Below are positions 18,159 to 27,351 of a DNA stretch of 64,000 bases, piece after piece. Within the stretch, counting starts at the first letter, position 1. Each line of letters starts with the position of its first letter. The DNA is from Salinicola halimionae (lineage in GTDB: Bacteria; Pseudomonadota; Gammaproteobacteria; Pseudomonadales; Halomonadaceae), in contig NZ_PZJQ01000002.1 of the NCBI RefSeq assembly GCF_003206065.1, forward strand, positions 609,545 to 673,544. The letters run 5' to 3'. The position numbers were made by a program, and so were the translations under genes. A model generated the notes under the pieces. It ran no database searches. It saw only the letters and a program-made list of their open reading frames with translations, and had not been told where the DNA came from.

Positions 18159-21100
18159 TCAGGTTCTCCCCAATCGCCACCGGCGCCGTGACCGGGTTTG
18201 CCTTCGATAGGCCTCCGCTGCCGGAACCGACAAGCGAACCGTGGTCCCGACGCCAGCCTGGCTATCGATCGTGAGCCTTCCCCGGAGCTGTCGGGCGCGT
18301 TCCTGCATGCCGGGCAGACCCCAGTGTTCGGGGCGGCCCGAAGACGTCAGGTAATGGCTGGGAATCCCCGTGCCGTCGTCGCTGATAGACAAGCGCAAGC
18401 CGTCCTTCTCATAGCTCAGGGTAGCGGTGATTTGCGCAGCCGCGGCATGGTGAAGCGCATTGCATAGCGCCTCATGGCCGATCCAGTACACCTCGTTGTC
18501 GACCTGCGAATGCAGCCGCCTCAGGGTGCCCTGAGTGATGACCTGGCAAGTGACGCCGTGGGTGGAGGGCCACTCCAGCGGCACCCGAGATAAACGTGCG
18601 GCGAGACTATCGCTGGCCGAGGCGCGGCGCAGAGACATCACGCGTTCGCGGCCTTCGTCGATGACTTCGTCGGCGCGATCGAGAGCCCGGGTCATCGCCT
18701 GACGAGCCGGATCTTCGGTGGGCATTCTGTCGGCGGCGGCCTGAAAATGTAGCACCAGCGCCTGGATGCTCTGCAATAGCGTGTCATGCAGTTCGCGGGC
18801 GATACGGTCGCGTTCGGTGTGGCGTGCCTCGAGCCGAGCGCGCAGATAAAACGCCGCCTGGCGCATCCGATAACGATAGAGGGCCCACAGCGCGGTGATG
18901 ATCGTCAGCAGACACAGCCCGCGAAAGATCCAGGTTTGATAGAAGGCAGGGGCGACGTGCAGCGCCACGCTGGCGGAATGTGGGTACCAGACCCCGCTGC
19001 TGCTCGCGGCATCGACGTCGAAGCGGTAATCGCCGGGCCCTAGCCGGGTGTAGATGGCCTGACGGCGATTGCCGACTTCGTGCCACTGGGCATCATAGCC
19101 GTTCAGGCGATAACGAAAGTGGACGCTGTCGGGCCGGGCCAAGTCGATCGCGGTGTAGTCGATCGCGATACGCCTGGGTCGACTAGACAGCGAAATCCGG
19201 GAGGCCGAGGAGTAGGTATTGGCGTCTGCCGAGACGGCCGTAATTCGGGGCTCGGGTGGTGGCGATCGATCCTGGCTCCGGCTCGGATCGATCGAGACCA
19301 CGCCGGTGACGGTGGCGAACCATAGACGACCGTTCTGCCCCCTGATGGCGCTGGGCACCGGATGGATTCGGAAAGCGTCGTTGGGAAGATCGTCATCCCC
19401 ATCGAAGCGGCCGAAGCGAACGCGATAGCCGGGGTCGTCGAGCACCTGAGCGATTTCCGCCGCCGGAATCCGCAGGATGCCGGATTGGGTATGCAGCCAC
19501 AGATCTCCCGGCACGGACGAGGCAAGCGGCGGCAAGTTGGTGCGGTGCTCGCTTGCGCTCTCCGACCGGGTTTCGATGATTGCATGAATGCCGGTGAACG
19601 GGGCTCCCCGGGCGACGGCATGAAACCGTTCGCCGTCGAACAGGGCCACGCCGTTGGTGCCGGCGACCCAGAGAGATTGCGACGACGGGGCGAGCGCCGT
19701 CACGTTACCGATGTTCAGGCCCTCCGGCTCCCCCCACTGTCGAACGCCATCCTCGTCTCGTCTGACCAGTAGATCGTCCCGGTAGCCGAACCAGACCCGC
19801 CCCTGGGCGTCGCTGGCGGCGCTGATCGGCATGGTCTGACTCGGTCGACTTGTCGGCGGGCGCGTGGGTTGCCAGATTCCATCGTGCCATCGGAACAGTC
19901 CCAGTCGGTTGATCGAGACCCACAGTACGCCACTTCCATCTCGGGCCATTGCGCGCACGCTCGCTTCAGCCTGGGCAGCTGGCGGCAACGCGGTGAGATG
20001 GTTCAGCACGCCTTGATGCGTTCGCCAGAGACCGTTAGGGCCGCCCAGCCATACGTCGCCTCCGGTATCGCTGAAAGCGCTGGTGATGGGCGGCGGGACG
20101 TCAGTCGTTTGCCAGTTTCCCGCTGATTGGCGCATGACCGGACGATTGCTGGATCCTGCCCACAACGTGCCGGACGCCTCCGCGGCCAAGGCGATGTTGC
20201 GGGTGCCATCGGGTAGTTTCGCTGGCGTGAGAGTCGCAATTCGAAAGCGGTCCAGGCCAGCGCTGGTGCCGATCCACACATTGCCTGCGTCATCCTCGAA
20301 GACGGGCTCAACATCGTCGGCGCTGAGACCATCGAGATGGACATAGTGCTGGAGCGCATCGCCAAGCGAATCGGAGGAGGTCGACAACACGCGGCCGTTT
20401 GCGGGCAGTCGCAGCAGGCCGTCGCCTTGCGTTCCGATCCACAGGTTGCCGTCGCGATCAGCGGCCAGACCCAAAGAAACGACATCGATGGAGGGCGAAG
20501 TCTTTCCGTCAGGCAAAATCGGGCGCACTCGGCCGGGATAGAGTTCGGCGACCCACAACGTGCCGTCACGGGTCTGGGTCATCTGACTGATCCAGCCCAC
20601 AGGTTGATCGACAGTGATGAATCGATGGTTACCGCGGGGCAGGTAGAAAAGATGGTTCTCGCTGGCGGCCCAGAGTGTGCCGTCACGGTCGACGAAAACC
20701 GCGCGGGCGTTGTTGCCGGGGAACCCCCAATCGGCCGAAACGAGTTGCCAGCGATTGCCGTCGAAGCGTGCCAGGCCATCATTGGCGGCAGCCCAGACGT
20801 TGCCGTCGTGATCCTGCGCCAGTCCATAGACCGCGCCGCTGGGGAATTCCGCTCCTGGGGTATATTCAGTGAGTCCGCCGTCACGAATCAGGCTGATACC
20901 CCCACGTCGAAGACCGACCCAGAGCCCGGCATCGGGAATCGCCAGCAGGGACGAAACGGTCGTCACGGTGTTTCCCTCTAGCGAGACATAGCGCTCGAAG
21001 GTATTGCCATCGAATCGAAACAACGAGTAGTGGGTGCCCAGCCACAGATAGCCATCCGAGGTCTGGGCGATAGCACCGACCTGGCCCGGCCCGCCCTCTT

Positions 21101-21260
21101 CCGCGGTCCCGCTCCAACTGCGGTGATGTAGCTGCTGGAGAGAAAGGTCCGAGTCCAGTGCCAGCGCCGTGGGCGGCATCAACAGCCAGATCCACCACAG
21201 CCAGAGGCCGACCGATCGACGGATCGGAGCGTTCAGCCAAAGCGACGACGTAGGTTTCAT
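18159..21260 (-). CDS. Beta-propeller sensor histidine kinase
   Basis: A 1033-residue membrane sensor. A signal or first transmembrane segment (SVGLWLWWIWLLMPPTALAL) is followed by a long periplasmic region of two-component propeller repeats (DGYLWLGTHYSLFRFDG, DGNVWAAANDGLARFDG, DGNLWIGTQGDGLLRL, AGNVWIGTSAGLDRF and others), then a Y_Y_Y domain, a transmembrane helix (TWIFRGLCLLTIITALWALY), a HisKA_3 dimerisation domain with His825 in RIARELHDTLLQSIQ and a HATPase domain (NALHHAAAAQ, ISDDGTGIP). The start is set at ATG 21260 (TAGGAAC upstream). It pairs with the downstream regulator. The ligand is unknown; related sensors respond to carbohydrates. Confidence 0.92.
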   Translation of the reverse strand: MKPTSSLWLNAPIRRSVGLWLWWIWLLMPPTALALDSDLSLQQLHHRSWSGTAEEGGPGQVGAIAQTSDGYLWLGTHYSLFRFDGNTFERYVSLEGNTVTTVSSLLAIPDAGLWVGLRRGGISLIRDGGLTEYTPGAEFPSGAVYGLAQDHDGNVWAAANDGLARFDGNRWQLVSADWGFPGNNARAVFVDRDGTLWAASENHLFYLPRGNHRFITVDQPVGWISQMTQTRDGTLWVAELYPGRVRPILPDGKTSPSIDVVSLGLAADRDGNLWIGTQGDGLLRLPANGRVLSTSSDSLGDALQHYVHLDGLSADDVEPVFEDDAGNVWIGTSAGLDRFRIATLTPAKLPDGTRNIALAAEASGTLWAGSSNRPVMRQSAGNWQTTDVPPPITSAFSDTGGDVWLGGPNGLWRTHQGVLNHLTALPPAAQAEASVRAMARDGSGVLWVSINRLGLFRWHDGIWQPTRPPTSRPSQTMPISAASDAQGRVWFGYRDDLLVRRDEDGVRQWGEPEGLNIGNVTALAPSSQSLWVAGTNGVALFDGERFHAVARGAPFTGIHAIIETRSESASEHRTNLPPLASSVPGDLWLHTQSGILRIPAAEIAQVLDDPGYRVRFGRFDGDDDLPNDAFRIHPVPSAIRGQNGRLWFATVTGVVSIDPSRSQDRSPPPEPRITAVSADANTYSSASRISLSSRPRRIAIDYTAIDLARPDSVHFRYRLNGYDAQWHEVGNRRQAIYTRLGPGDYRFDVDAASSSGVWYPHSASVALHVAPAFYQTWIFRGLCLLTIITALWALYRYRMRQAAFYLRARLEARHTERDRIARELHDTLLQSIQALVLHFQAAADRMPTEDPARQAMTRALDRADEVIDEGRERVMSLRRASASDSLAARLSRVPLEWPSTHGVTCQVITQGTLRRLHSQVDNEVYWIGHEALCNALHHAAAAQITATLSYEKDGLRLSISDDGTGIPSHYLTSSGRPEHWGLPGMQERARQLRGRLTIDSQAGVGTTVRLSVPAAEAYRRQTRSRRRWRLGRT

Positions 21261-21359
21261 GCAGATGTTCCTACGGCTATGCGCCGACTTCGTTTTCGCC
21301 GGTCGAGTTTGGGGAAACACCAGGGAGTCCGATACTACACCGAGCGCCTGTCGTTGGCG

Positions 21360-22040
21360 TCATTCAGGATTTTGCGCCCAATCGAGCGTGGCGTCGGCAA
21401 CGGCTTCCCAGCCGGATTCGACGATTAGCTCGTCACTGTGATGGGGAAACGCATGCAGCGTGGTGATAGCCATCGAGCGGCGATGGCGTCGGTAGCAGGC
21501 CGCGACGTTAGCACTCGATACCCGGCGACTCTTGCCCGCGCTGATCAGCAGCAGCGGCCCACGGTCGTCGTTGGCATAATCGATGGCGGTGCCGATGCCC
21601 AGCGCGGCTTCGAGCAATAGCCGGCGCGGCATGGCAACCGATCGTGGGAGAACGTGCGTCGACCCCGGCGCTGAAGCAGGAGGCGGCAACGAGATCAGAG
21701 ACGCCCAGTGCCCCCGACGCGGTACCGGACACAGCGCGATGCCGGCAGTGCCGAGGCCGCGGTCCAGCAGCAGCTGGACGAAGAGTCCGCCGAAACCGTG
21801 GCCGACGAGCAGGGGCGGAAACGACATCGAATCGATCCAGTCGGCGTAGTGATCGACGACGCTCTTGATCGAAAGCCCGGACCAAAGAGTGTTCGAAGCT
21901 GCGGTATCAGGCATCGTTGGAAGCCATGGCCAGGCGGGTGCCTGACAAAGATAGTCACAGGCGCCGTAGCGGCTGATGAAGGGTTTCCAGCAGGCGGGCG
22001 TCTGGCCAACGTCGTGGATGAATACGACGGGCCGTTTCAC
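21360..22040 (-). CDS. Alpha/beta hydrolase-like protein lacking the nucleophile serine
   Basis: A 226-residue alpha/beta-hydrolase fold protein. The oxyanion strand VVFIHDVGQTPACWKPF and the nucleophile-elbow strand PPLLVGHGFGGLFVQLLL are present, but the GxSxG serine is Gly82 (GHGFG). A candidate His is in AFPHHSDELI. Without a nucleophile at the elbow it may be a non-catalytic relative or use another residue. It is on the same strand as the chloroperoxidase-like gene upstream (126-bp gap), but co-transcription is unproven. Confidence 0.7.
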   Translation of the reverse strand: MKRPVVFIHDVGQTPACWKPFISRYGACDYLCQAPAWPWLPTMPDTAASNTLWSGLSIKSVVDHYADWIDSMSFPPLLVGHGFGGLFVQLLLDRGLGTAGIALCPVPRRGHWASLISLPPPASAPGSTHVLPRSVAMPRRLLLEAALGIGTAIDYANDDRGPLLLISAGKSRRVSSANVAACYRRHRRSMAITTLHAFPHHSDELIVESGWEAVADATLDWAQNPE

Positions 22041-22166
22041 GTCGAAATCGTCCAGTGGCTACGCATGATGCGAGGCTTCGCCCGTCATTGTGATCGGTCG
22101 TGCCGATAGTGGTCATCGGCGCAAGCGGGAAAGTCGAGTCCGGCGCCTCGCGGCGCCGGCCAGTTG

Positions 22167-22988
22167 TCAGGAACGAGCGAACGCGAGCAAATCGGCGTTG
22201 AGCTGATCCTTGTGGGTATCTGCCAGGGCGTGACTGCCGCCCTCGTAGACCGTCAGTTGGGCGTCGGGGATCAGCTCAACGCTCAGGCGAGCCGCGCCCT
22301 CGATGGGCACGATCTGGTCGTCGTCGCCGTGGATGATCAGCGTCGGGATGTCGAAGGCTCGCAGATCGTCGATGAAATCGGTCTCCGAGAACGCCTTGAT
22401 GCAGTCGTACTCGTTTTTCAGGCCACCCATCATGCCCTGTTGCCAGAAGGCGTCACGCATGCCCTGACTGATCTCGGCGCCTTCACGGTTTGCGCCGAAG
22501 AACGGTGTGGTCAGGTCCTGGAAGAACTGCGAACGGTCCTTGGCCACGCCCTCACGGATGCCATCGAAAACCGCCATTGGCAGACCGGCGGGGTTATTGG
22601 GGCTCTCCACCATGATGGGCGGCACCGCGCCCATCAGCACAGCCTTGGCGAGGCGTCGGGTCCCGTGGCGTCCGATATAGCGGGCGACTTCGCCACCGCC
22701 GGTGGAGTGCCCGACCAAAATCGCGTCCTGCAGATCCAGCGCGTCGATCAGTTCGGCCAGGTCATCGGCGTAGGTATCCATGTCGTTGCCGTGCCACGGT
22801 TGGCTAGAACGACCATGGCCGCGGCGGTCGTGGGCGATGCAGCGAAAACCGTGCTCTGCCAGGAACATCATCTGGCTCTCCCAGGCATCGGCGCATAGCG
22901 GCCAACCGTGGCTGAAAACAATAGGCTGACCGGCCCCCCAATCCTTGTAATAGATGTCGGTGCCATCGCGTGTCGTGATCGTTGTCAT
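22167..22988 (-). CDS. Alpha/beta hydrolase of the non-heme chloroperoxidase type
   Basis: A 273-residue hydrolase of the cofactor-free haloperoxidase/esterase family. The oxyanion-hole segment [13 protein letters not shown], the sequence [11 protein letters not shown], nucleophile Ser95 in [14 protein letters not shown], the acid in [13 protein letters not shown] and the His in [11 protein letters not shown] form a complete triad. ATG 22988 is chosen because AAGAGGAG lies eight bases upstream. The physiological substrate cannot be read from sequence; esters or lactones are most likely, and peroxidase activity is often a side reaction. Confidence 0.9.
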   Translation of the reverse strand: MTTITTRDGTDIYYKDWGAGQPIVFSHGWPLCADAWESQMMFLAEHGFRCIAHDRRGHGRSSQPWHGNDMDTYADDLAELIDALDLQDAILVGHSTGGGEVARYIGRHGTRRLAKAVLMGAVPPIMVESPNNPAGLPMAVFDGIREGVAKDRSQFFQDLTTPFFGANREGAEISQGMRDAFWQQGMMGGLKNEYDCIKAFSETDFIDDLRAFDIPTLIIHGDDDQIVPIEGAARLSVELIPDAQLTVYEGGSHALADTHKDQLNADLLAFARS

Positions 22989-23102
22989 CGGAAGCACTCC
23001 TCTTACAGTATCGAGTTGTCGTAACGTCGGGTCGGAATTTCCAGCCCGGTGGCACTCGGTGGCCTTGCCACCGAGAAGGAAGTGACGTTGGTGCGTATCG
23101 GC

Positions 23103-23807
23103 CTAGCGTTCATTGACCGCACCGATGGATTCGCTCTGCGGCAATGGACGCCGGCGCCAGGCGATTAGCGTCATCGTGGCGAGCAGCGCCACCGGCAGCA
23201 GCAGCGCGAGGAACAGCATTTCGCGATAGGCCACGGCACCGGCGATGGCGCCGAGCCCGAATGCCGCCACCGCCGGCAGGGTCCTGGATAGGCGACCTCT
23301 GGCCGCTTGACGCACTTCCTGCGAGCAGCGCCGTCCGACCAGTTCGACGATATCGAGCACGGCCTGGGTCACGTTGCCGGTCATCACGGTATTGGGGACG
23401 CCGACTCGCACGATCAGTCGACTATGGGCGTTCTGTATGCCCATTGCCGTGGCGCCGGTCATGCCGCAGAGGATGACGTTCAGATCGTTGGGATCGACGA
23501 CCGGTGAAATGCGAATGCCCATCAGACAGAAGGCGAGCAGCAACACCGTCTGGGTGCCATAGAGCACGCTGGGCGCCAGAGGCCGCGGCAGCCATCTGAC
23601 CAGAAAGCTGCTCAGCACGACGCCGATCACGAAGGCAGGAAACGCCATCAGCTTGATGAGTGCACCCTCGGCGAAGCCACCGGCCTGCGCACCGATCAGC
23701 ACGAAGTTGCCGGTTACGTGGGCGGTAAAAAGCCCGAAGAGCGCAACGAAGCCGAGCGTATCGACGTAGCCCGCGATGCCGGCGAGTACCGTATCCTCGT
23801 GCTTCAT
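23103..23807 (-). CDS. DUF1275 (YoaK-type) membrane protein
   Basis: A 234-residue inner-membrane protein with about six hydrophobic segments. The family signature is visible at the N-terminus (AGIAGYVDTLGFVALFGLF, TAHVTGNFVLIG) and in the centre (MTGATAMGIQNAHSRL, VPNTVMTGNVTQAVLDI). Function is unknown for the family; a transport role is often proposed. Its start overlaps the DoxX stop by four bases (ATGA), so the two are translated together. Confidence 0.88.
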   Translation of the reverse strand: MKHEDTVLAGIAGYVDTLGFVALFGLFTAHVTGNFVLIGAQAGGFAEGALIKLMAFPAFVIGVVLSSFLVRWLPRPLAPSVLYGTQTVLLLAFCLMGIRISPVVDPNDLNVILCGMTGATAMGIQNAHSRLIVRVGVPNTVMTGNVTQAVLDIVELVGRRCSQEVRQAARGRLSRTLPAVAAFGLGAIAGAVAYREMLFLALLLPVALLATMTLIAWRRRPLPQSESIGAVNER

Positions 23808-24313
23808 GCCCTTTCCCTCGGCGACGTCTCCGAGAGCTGTGTGTCAGAGAGCGGTGTGTCAGAGAATGGTGTGTCGGAGAATGGTGTGTCGGAGAGGCGT
23901 ATGTCGGAAAGCCGCGTCACGAGAATCAGCGCGGAGATCAGTCCGAGATGCTCGAAGAAGCCGTTCAACGCCATGAAGCGGGCTTGGCCGGTGAGGTTCC
24001 AGAAATCGTTGGCGACCAGCATTGCCACCAGCGTCAGACAGCCGAGCGCGCCGGCACCGAGCCATGTCCCGCGGTTGAAGATGATGCTCAACGAACCTGT
24101 CAGTTCGATGACGACCGCCAGCGTTGCCCACAGCCCGGCGGGATGAAGGCCGAAATGGGCCTGCTCCTGCATGGCAGCCTCGAAGTGCCAGAGTTTGTCG
24201 AGGCCGCCGATCAGGTAGGCCGAGGCCAGTCCGGTCCGGGCCAGCATCAGCAGGCCGGGCCGGGCCACCAGGGCCGAGACCCAGCGCGGGTTACGCGCGC
24301 TCGTCAGGTTCAT
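23804..24313 (-). CDS. DoxX-family membrane protein with a pentapeptide-repeat tail
   Basis: A 169-residue DoxX-like protein with four hydrophobic segments (AYLIGGLDKLWHF, LWATLAVVIELTGSLSII, LGAGALGCLTLVAMLVAN, FFEHLGLISALILVT). The family is linked to quinone or redox roles, but no active site is known. After the last helix the protein ends in a hydrophilic tail built from repeats of LSDTP/FSDTP encoded by a 15-bp tandem repeat. It sits one base after the amidohydrolase stop and overlaps the DUF1275 gene, so it is in an operon. Confidence 0.85.
   Translation of the reverse strand: MNLTSARNPRWVSALVARPGLLMLARTGLASAYLIGGLDKLWHFEAAMQEQAHFGLHPAGLWATLAVVIELTGSLSIIFNRGTWLGAGALGCLTLVAMLVANDFWNLTGQARFMALNGFFEHLGLISALILVTRLSDIRLSDTPFSDTPFSDTPLSDTQLSETSPRERA
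23832..23906 (-). repeat. 15-bp tandem repeat within doxX
   Basis: Five adjacent 15-bp units, each resembling GAGAGCGGTGTGTCA on the plus strand, with a sixth degenerate copy to about 23921. The period is a multiple of three, so copy-number change keeps frame and only lengthens the SDTP-type tail of the DoxX protein. Confidence 0.9.
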
Positions 24314-24314
24314 C

Positions 24315-26210
24315 TCACACCGCCCAGCAGGCGCAGCCGAGCGCGCCCCAGAAGGCTTTCAGGTCCGAGGCCGGGGCCTGACTGGCCCAGGCTCGCGCAT
24401 GATCGTGCCCATGCACGGCGCACCCCGAACCGCATCCACAGGCGCTGGCGGAGACACGCATCACGGGGGGCGGGTTGGTGGCCACTTCTGCCTCTTTCCA
24501 GCCGCCGTAGCCACCGTAACGATTCACCGGCGACCAGTCCGGCATGGCCGGTGGTGGCGCGTCGTCCAGCCCTTCGAAATCGGCGGCAGCGTAGACCACG
24601 CGCCCGCCGACCACGGTTAGCTGCGAGCTGGTGTGGGCGATCTCGTCTTCGGCACAGGTATAGAAATCCCGATCCGGAACGATCAGGTCCGCCAGTTGAC
24701 CCTCGACGATCCGGCCCTTGTTACCCTCCTCGTTGGAGAACCAGGCGACCTTCTCGGTCCACATCCGCAACGCGGTATCGCGATCCAGACAGTGATGTTG
24801 CGGGTAGAGGCGCAGGCCGCCGACGGTCTTGCCGGTCACCAGCCAGGCCAGCGACACCCAGGGATTGTAGGAGGCGACGCGTGTGGCATCGGTACCGGCG
24901 GAGATGCGCACGCCCATCTCGAGCATCCTGGCGATCGGCGGTGTCGCCTCGGCGGCCTTGGCGCCGTAGCGCTCGACGAAATATTCACCCTGGTAGGCCA
25001 TGCGGTGTTGTACCGCGACGCCGCCGCCCAGCGCCGCGATCCGTTCCATGGAACGCTCGGTGATGGTTTCGGCGTGGTCGAAGAACCAGTGAATGCCCTC
25101 CAGCGGTGTCTCCTCGTTGACCTTCTCGAAGACGTCCAGGGCACGGCTGATGGTTTCGTCGTAGGTGGCGTGCAGCCGCCACGGCCAACGGTTCTGGACG
25201 AGAACGCGGACCACTTCCTCTAGTTCGCCTTCCATCTCCGGCGGCATCTCGGGGCGCGGCTCACGGAAATCCTCGAAGTCGGCGGCGGAATAGACCAGCA
25301 TTTCGCCGGCGCCGTTATGGCGGAAATAATCGTCACCCTGCTTGTAGCGCGTCGAGCGTGTCCAGTTCAGGAAGTCCTGCTTTTCTTCCTTGGGCTTCTG
25401 AGTGAACAGGTTGTACGCCAGGCGTACCGTCAACTGACCATCGTCCGCCAGTTGCTGGATGACCGCGTAGTCGTCGGGGTAATTCTGGAAGCCGCCACCG
25501 GCATCGATCACGCTGGTCACTCCGAGCCGGTTCAGGTCGCGCATGAAGTGGCGTGTCGAATTGAGCTGATAGTCGAACGGCAGCTTGGGGCCCTTGGCCA
25601 GCGTCGAGTAGAGAATGGTGGCGTTGGGACGTGCCAACAGTAAACCGGTGGGGTTGCCTTTGGCGTCGCGCAGAATCTCGCCGCCCGGAGGCTCGGGCGT
25701 CTCTTTGGTGTAGCCGACGGCGCGCAGTGCGGCGGCATTGAGCAGTGCGCGATCATAAAGATGCAGGATGAATACCGGGGTATCCGGCGCCACGGCGTTG
25801 AGCTCTTCAAGCGTGGGCAGTCGCTTCTCGACGAACTGGTTTTCGGTGAATCCGCCGACGACCCTAACCCACTGCGGTGGTGGCGTGATCGCGACCTGCT
25901 GCTTGAGCATGCGCATGGCATCGGCCAGAGACGGCACGCCGTCCCAGCGCAACTCCATGTTGAAATTCAATCCGCCGCGGATGACGTGGATGTGGTTGTC
26001 GATCAGTCCGGGCAGTACCGGTTTGTTACGTAGATCGATGACCTGCGTATTGGCGTCGGCCACGGCCATGACCTCGCTGGCGGAACCCACCTTCGAAAAC
26101 CGACCGCCCTGGATGGCGACGGCTTCCGCCCGCGGTTGCGACGGGTTCAGCGTGGTGAACCGGCCATTGACCAGAATCAGATCCGGCGATGCATTGGCGA
26201 CACGATTCAT
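24315..26210 (-). CDS. Amidohydrolase family protein (YtcJ-like)
   Basis: A 631-residue metal-dependent amidohydrolase of the amidohydrolase-3 group. The N-terminal beta-sandwich strand PDLILVNGRFTTLNPSQPRA leads to the metal motif LIDNHIHVIRGG; later family motifs include the acidic AGTDATRVASYNPWVSLAW and GQLADLIVPDRDFYTC. The ATG at 26210 is chosen since it starts at the conserved domain and overlaps the XapX stop by four bases. The C-terminus carries an unusual Cys/His-rich tail (ACGCGSGCAVHGHDH) resembling a metal-binding extension. The substrate is unknown. Confidence 0.88.
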   Translation of the reverse strand: MNRVANASPDLILVNGRFTTLNPSQPRAEAVAIQGGRFSKVGSASEVMAVADANTQVIDLRNKPVLPGLIDNHIHVIRGGLNFNMELRWDGVPSLADAMRMLKQQVAITPPPQWVRVVGGFTENQFVEKRLPTLEELNAVAPDTPVFILHLYDRALLNAAALRAVGYTKETPEPPGGEILRDAKGNPTGLLLARPNATILYSTLAKGPKLPFDYQLNSTRHFMRDLNRLGVTSVIDAGGGFQNYPDDYAVIQQLADDGQLTVRLAYNLFTQKPKEEKQDFLNWTRSTRYKQGDDYFRHNGAGEMLVYSAADFEDFREPRPEMPPEMEGELEEVVRVLVQNRWPWRLHATYDETISRALDVFEKVNEETPLEGIHWFFDHAETITERSMERIAALGGGVAVQHRMAYQGEYFVERYGAKAAEATPPIARMLEMGVRISAGTDATRVASYNPWVSLAWLVTGKTVGGLRLYPQHHCLDRDTALRMWTEKVAWFSNEEGNKGRIVEGQLADLIVPDRDFYTCAEDEIAHTSSQLTVVGGRVVYAAADFEGLDDAPPPAMPDWSPVNRYGGYGGWKEAEVATNPPPVMRVSASACGCGSGCAVHGHDHARAWASQAPASDLKAFWGALGCACWAV

Positions 26211-26533
26211 GAGTGATGGTCCTCTGGATCGAGCTGGCGAGCGGCGGGATCGGTCGAAGTGAGACAGCCAGGGGCCGGGTTCGAAGGTACCCCGTTGTTC
26301 CGCCCCGGCAGCACGCCAAGAATGTGATTGCTGCAATCGGACTTGTGCCAGGCCGATGCCAGCGAGGTGCCGCCCAGGACATGCTTGGCGACCGGAATCA
26401 CCTGCTCGCCGCAGAGCATGCCCAGCAGTCCCAGGAGAGCCACGAGCGGCGGCGCCGGTGAGCGTACCTGGAGCAGACTGTAGAGGATGCCGACCAGCAC
26501 ACCGGCACCGATGGAGAGCAGGTAGAGCTTCAT
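26207..26533 (-). CDS. XapX domain-containing membrane protein
   Basis: A 108-residue protein with two hydrophobic segments in the first 55 residues (LYLLSIGAGVLVGILYSLL and PPLVALLGLLGMLCGEQVI), matching the XapX (DUF1427) domain. The remaining 50 residues are hydrophilic and not recognised. XapX proteins commonly neighbour amidohydrolases and isochorismatase-type hydrolases, as here. It is coupled to the amidohydrolase by a four-base overlap. Confidence 0.85.
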   Translation of the reverse strand: MKLYLLSIGAGVLVGILYSLLQVRSPAPPLVALLGLLGMLCGEQVIPVAKHVLGGTSLASAWHKSDCSNHILGVLPGRNNGVPSNPAPGCLTSTDPAARQLDPEDHHS

Positions 26534-26670
26534 GGCTGCATGTGCCTCTCAAGACGATTGGCTGAGATAGACCGAACGTGGCGGCCATGCTCCCGACATC
26601 GCCGAGAGAATGGCGGTTACGACGCGGACGTCGAGCATCGAACGTTCAGGCTGTCGTGACCGGCCGGGCG

Positions 26671-27351
26671 TCAGCGCGCGGGAACCGGTTCCTGCGTCGG
26701 ACCGTGTTTCACGCGCTCTTCGGCGCCGTGCACCATGGTGTAGGCGTAGTCGACACCCATGCCGTAAGCGCCGGAATGCTCCTTGACCAGTGCCATGACG
26801 GCGTCGTAGGTATCCTTGTGCGCCCAGTCGCGCTGCCATTCGAGCAGGACCTGCTGCCACGTCATCGGCACCACGCCGGCCTGAATCATTCGCTGCATGG
26901 CGTAGTCGTGAGCCTCCTTCGAGGTGCCACCCGAGGCGTCGGCGACCATGTAGATCTCGTAGTCCGCGTCATGCATGGCGGAAAGCGCGAAGGTGTTGTT
27001 GCACACTTCCGTCCACAGACCGGCGACAACGACTTTATTGCGGCCATTCCTGGCCAGGGCGTCGCGGACTTTCTGATCGTCCCAGGAGTTCATGGAAGAC
27101 CGCTCGAGAATGGGAAGGTCCGGGAACACGGCGAGCAATTCGGGAAAGGTGTGCCCGGAGAAACTGAGCGTTTCCACGGTGGTGATGGTGGTGGGAATGC
27201 CGAAGATGCGGGCGGCCTTGGCCAGCCCCACGACATTGTTCTTCAGCACCTGCCGATCGATGGACTGCACGCCGAAAGCCATCTGCGGTTGCTGGTCGAT
27301 GAAAATGATCTGGCAGTTGTTTGGCGTCAAGACTTCCAGTTTCGGTGACAT
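26671..27351 (-). CDS. Isochorismatase-like hydrolase of the YcaC type
   Basis: A 226-residue cysteine hydrolase. The catalytic Asp lies at about residue 19 in CQIIFIDQQPQM, and the nucleophile Cys is Cys117 in VVAGLWTEVCNNTFAL, preceded by a cis-peptide-like region, as in YcaC. The ATG at 27351 starts the conserved domain and has GAGAAGGG upstream. The substrate is unknown; amide or hydroxamate-type compounds fit the family. A 137-bp gap separates it from the XapX-amidohydrolase-DoxX run, which may be the same transcription unit. Confidence 0.88.
   Translation of the reverse strand: MSPKLEVLTPNNCQIIFIDQQPQMAFGVQSIDRQVLKNNVVGLAKAARIFGIPTTITTVETLSFSGHTFPELLAVFPDLPILERSSMNSWDDQKVRDALARNGRNKVVVAGLWTEVCNNTFALSAMHDADYEIYMVADASGGTSKEAHDYAMQRMIQAGVVPMTWQQVLLEWQRDWAHKDTYDAVMALVKEHSGAYGMGVDYAYTMVHGAEERVKHGPTQEPVPAR

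Noticed and set aside
23832-23921. Short direct repeats as a CRISPR array.
   Set aside because: Units are contiguous 15-bp copies without unique spacers, lie in frame inside doxX, and no cas gene is nearby.
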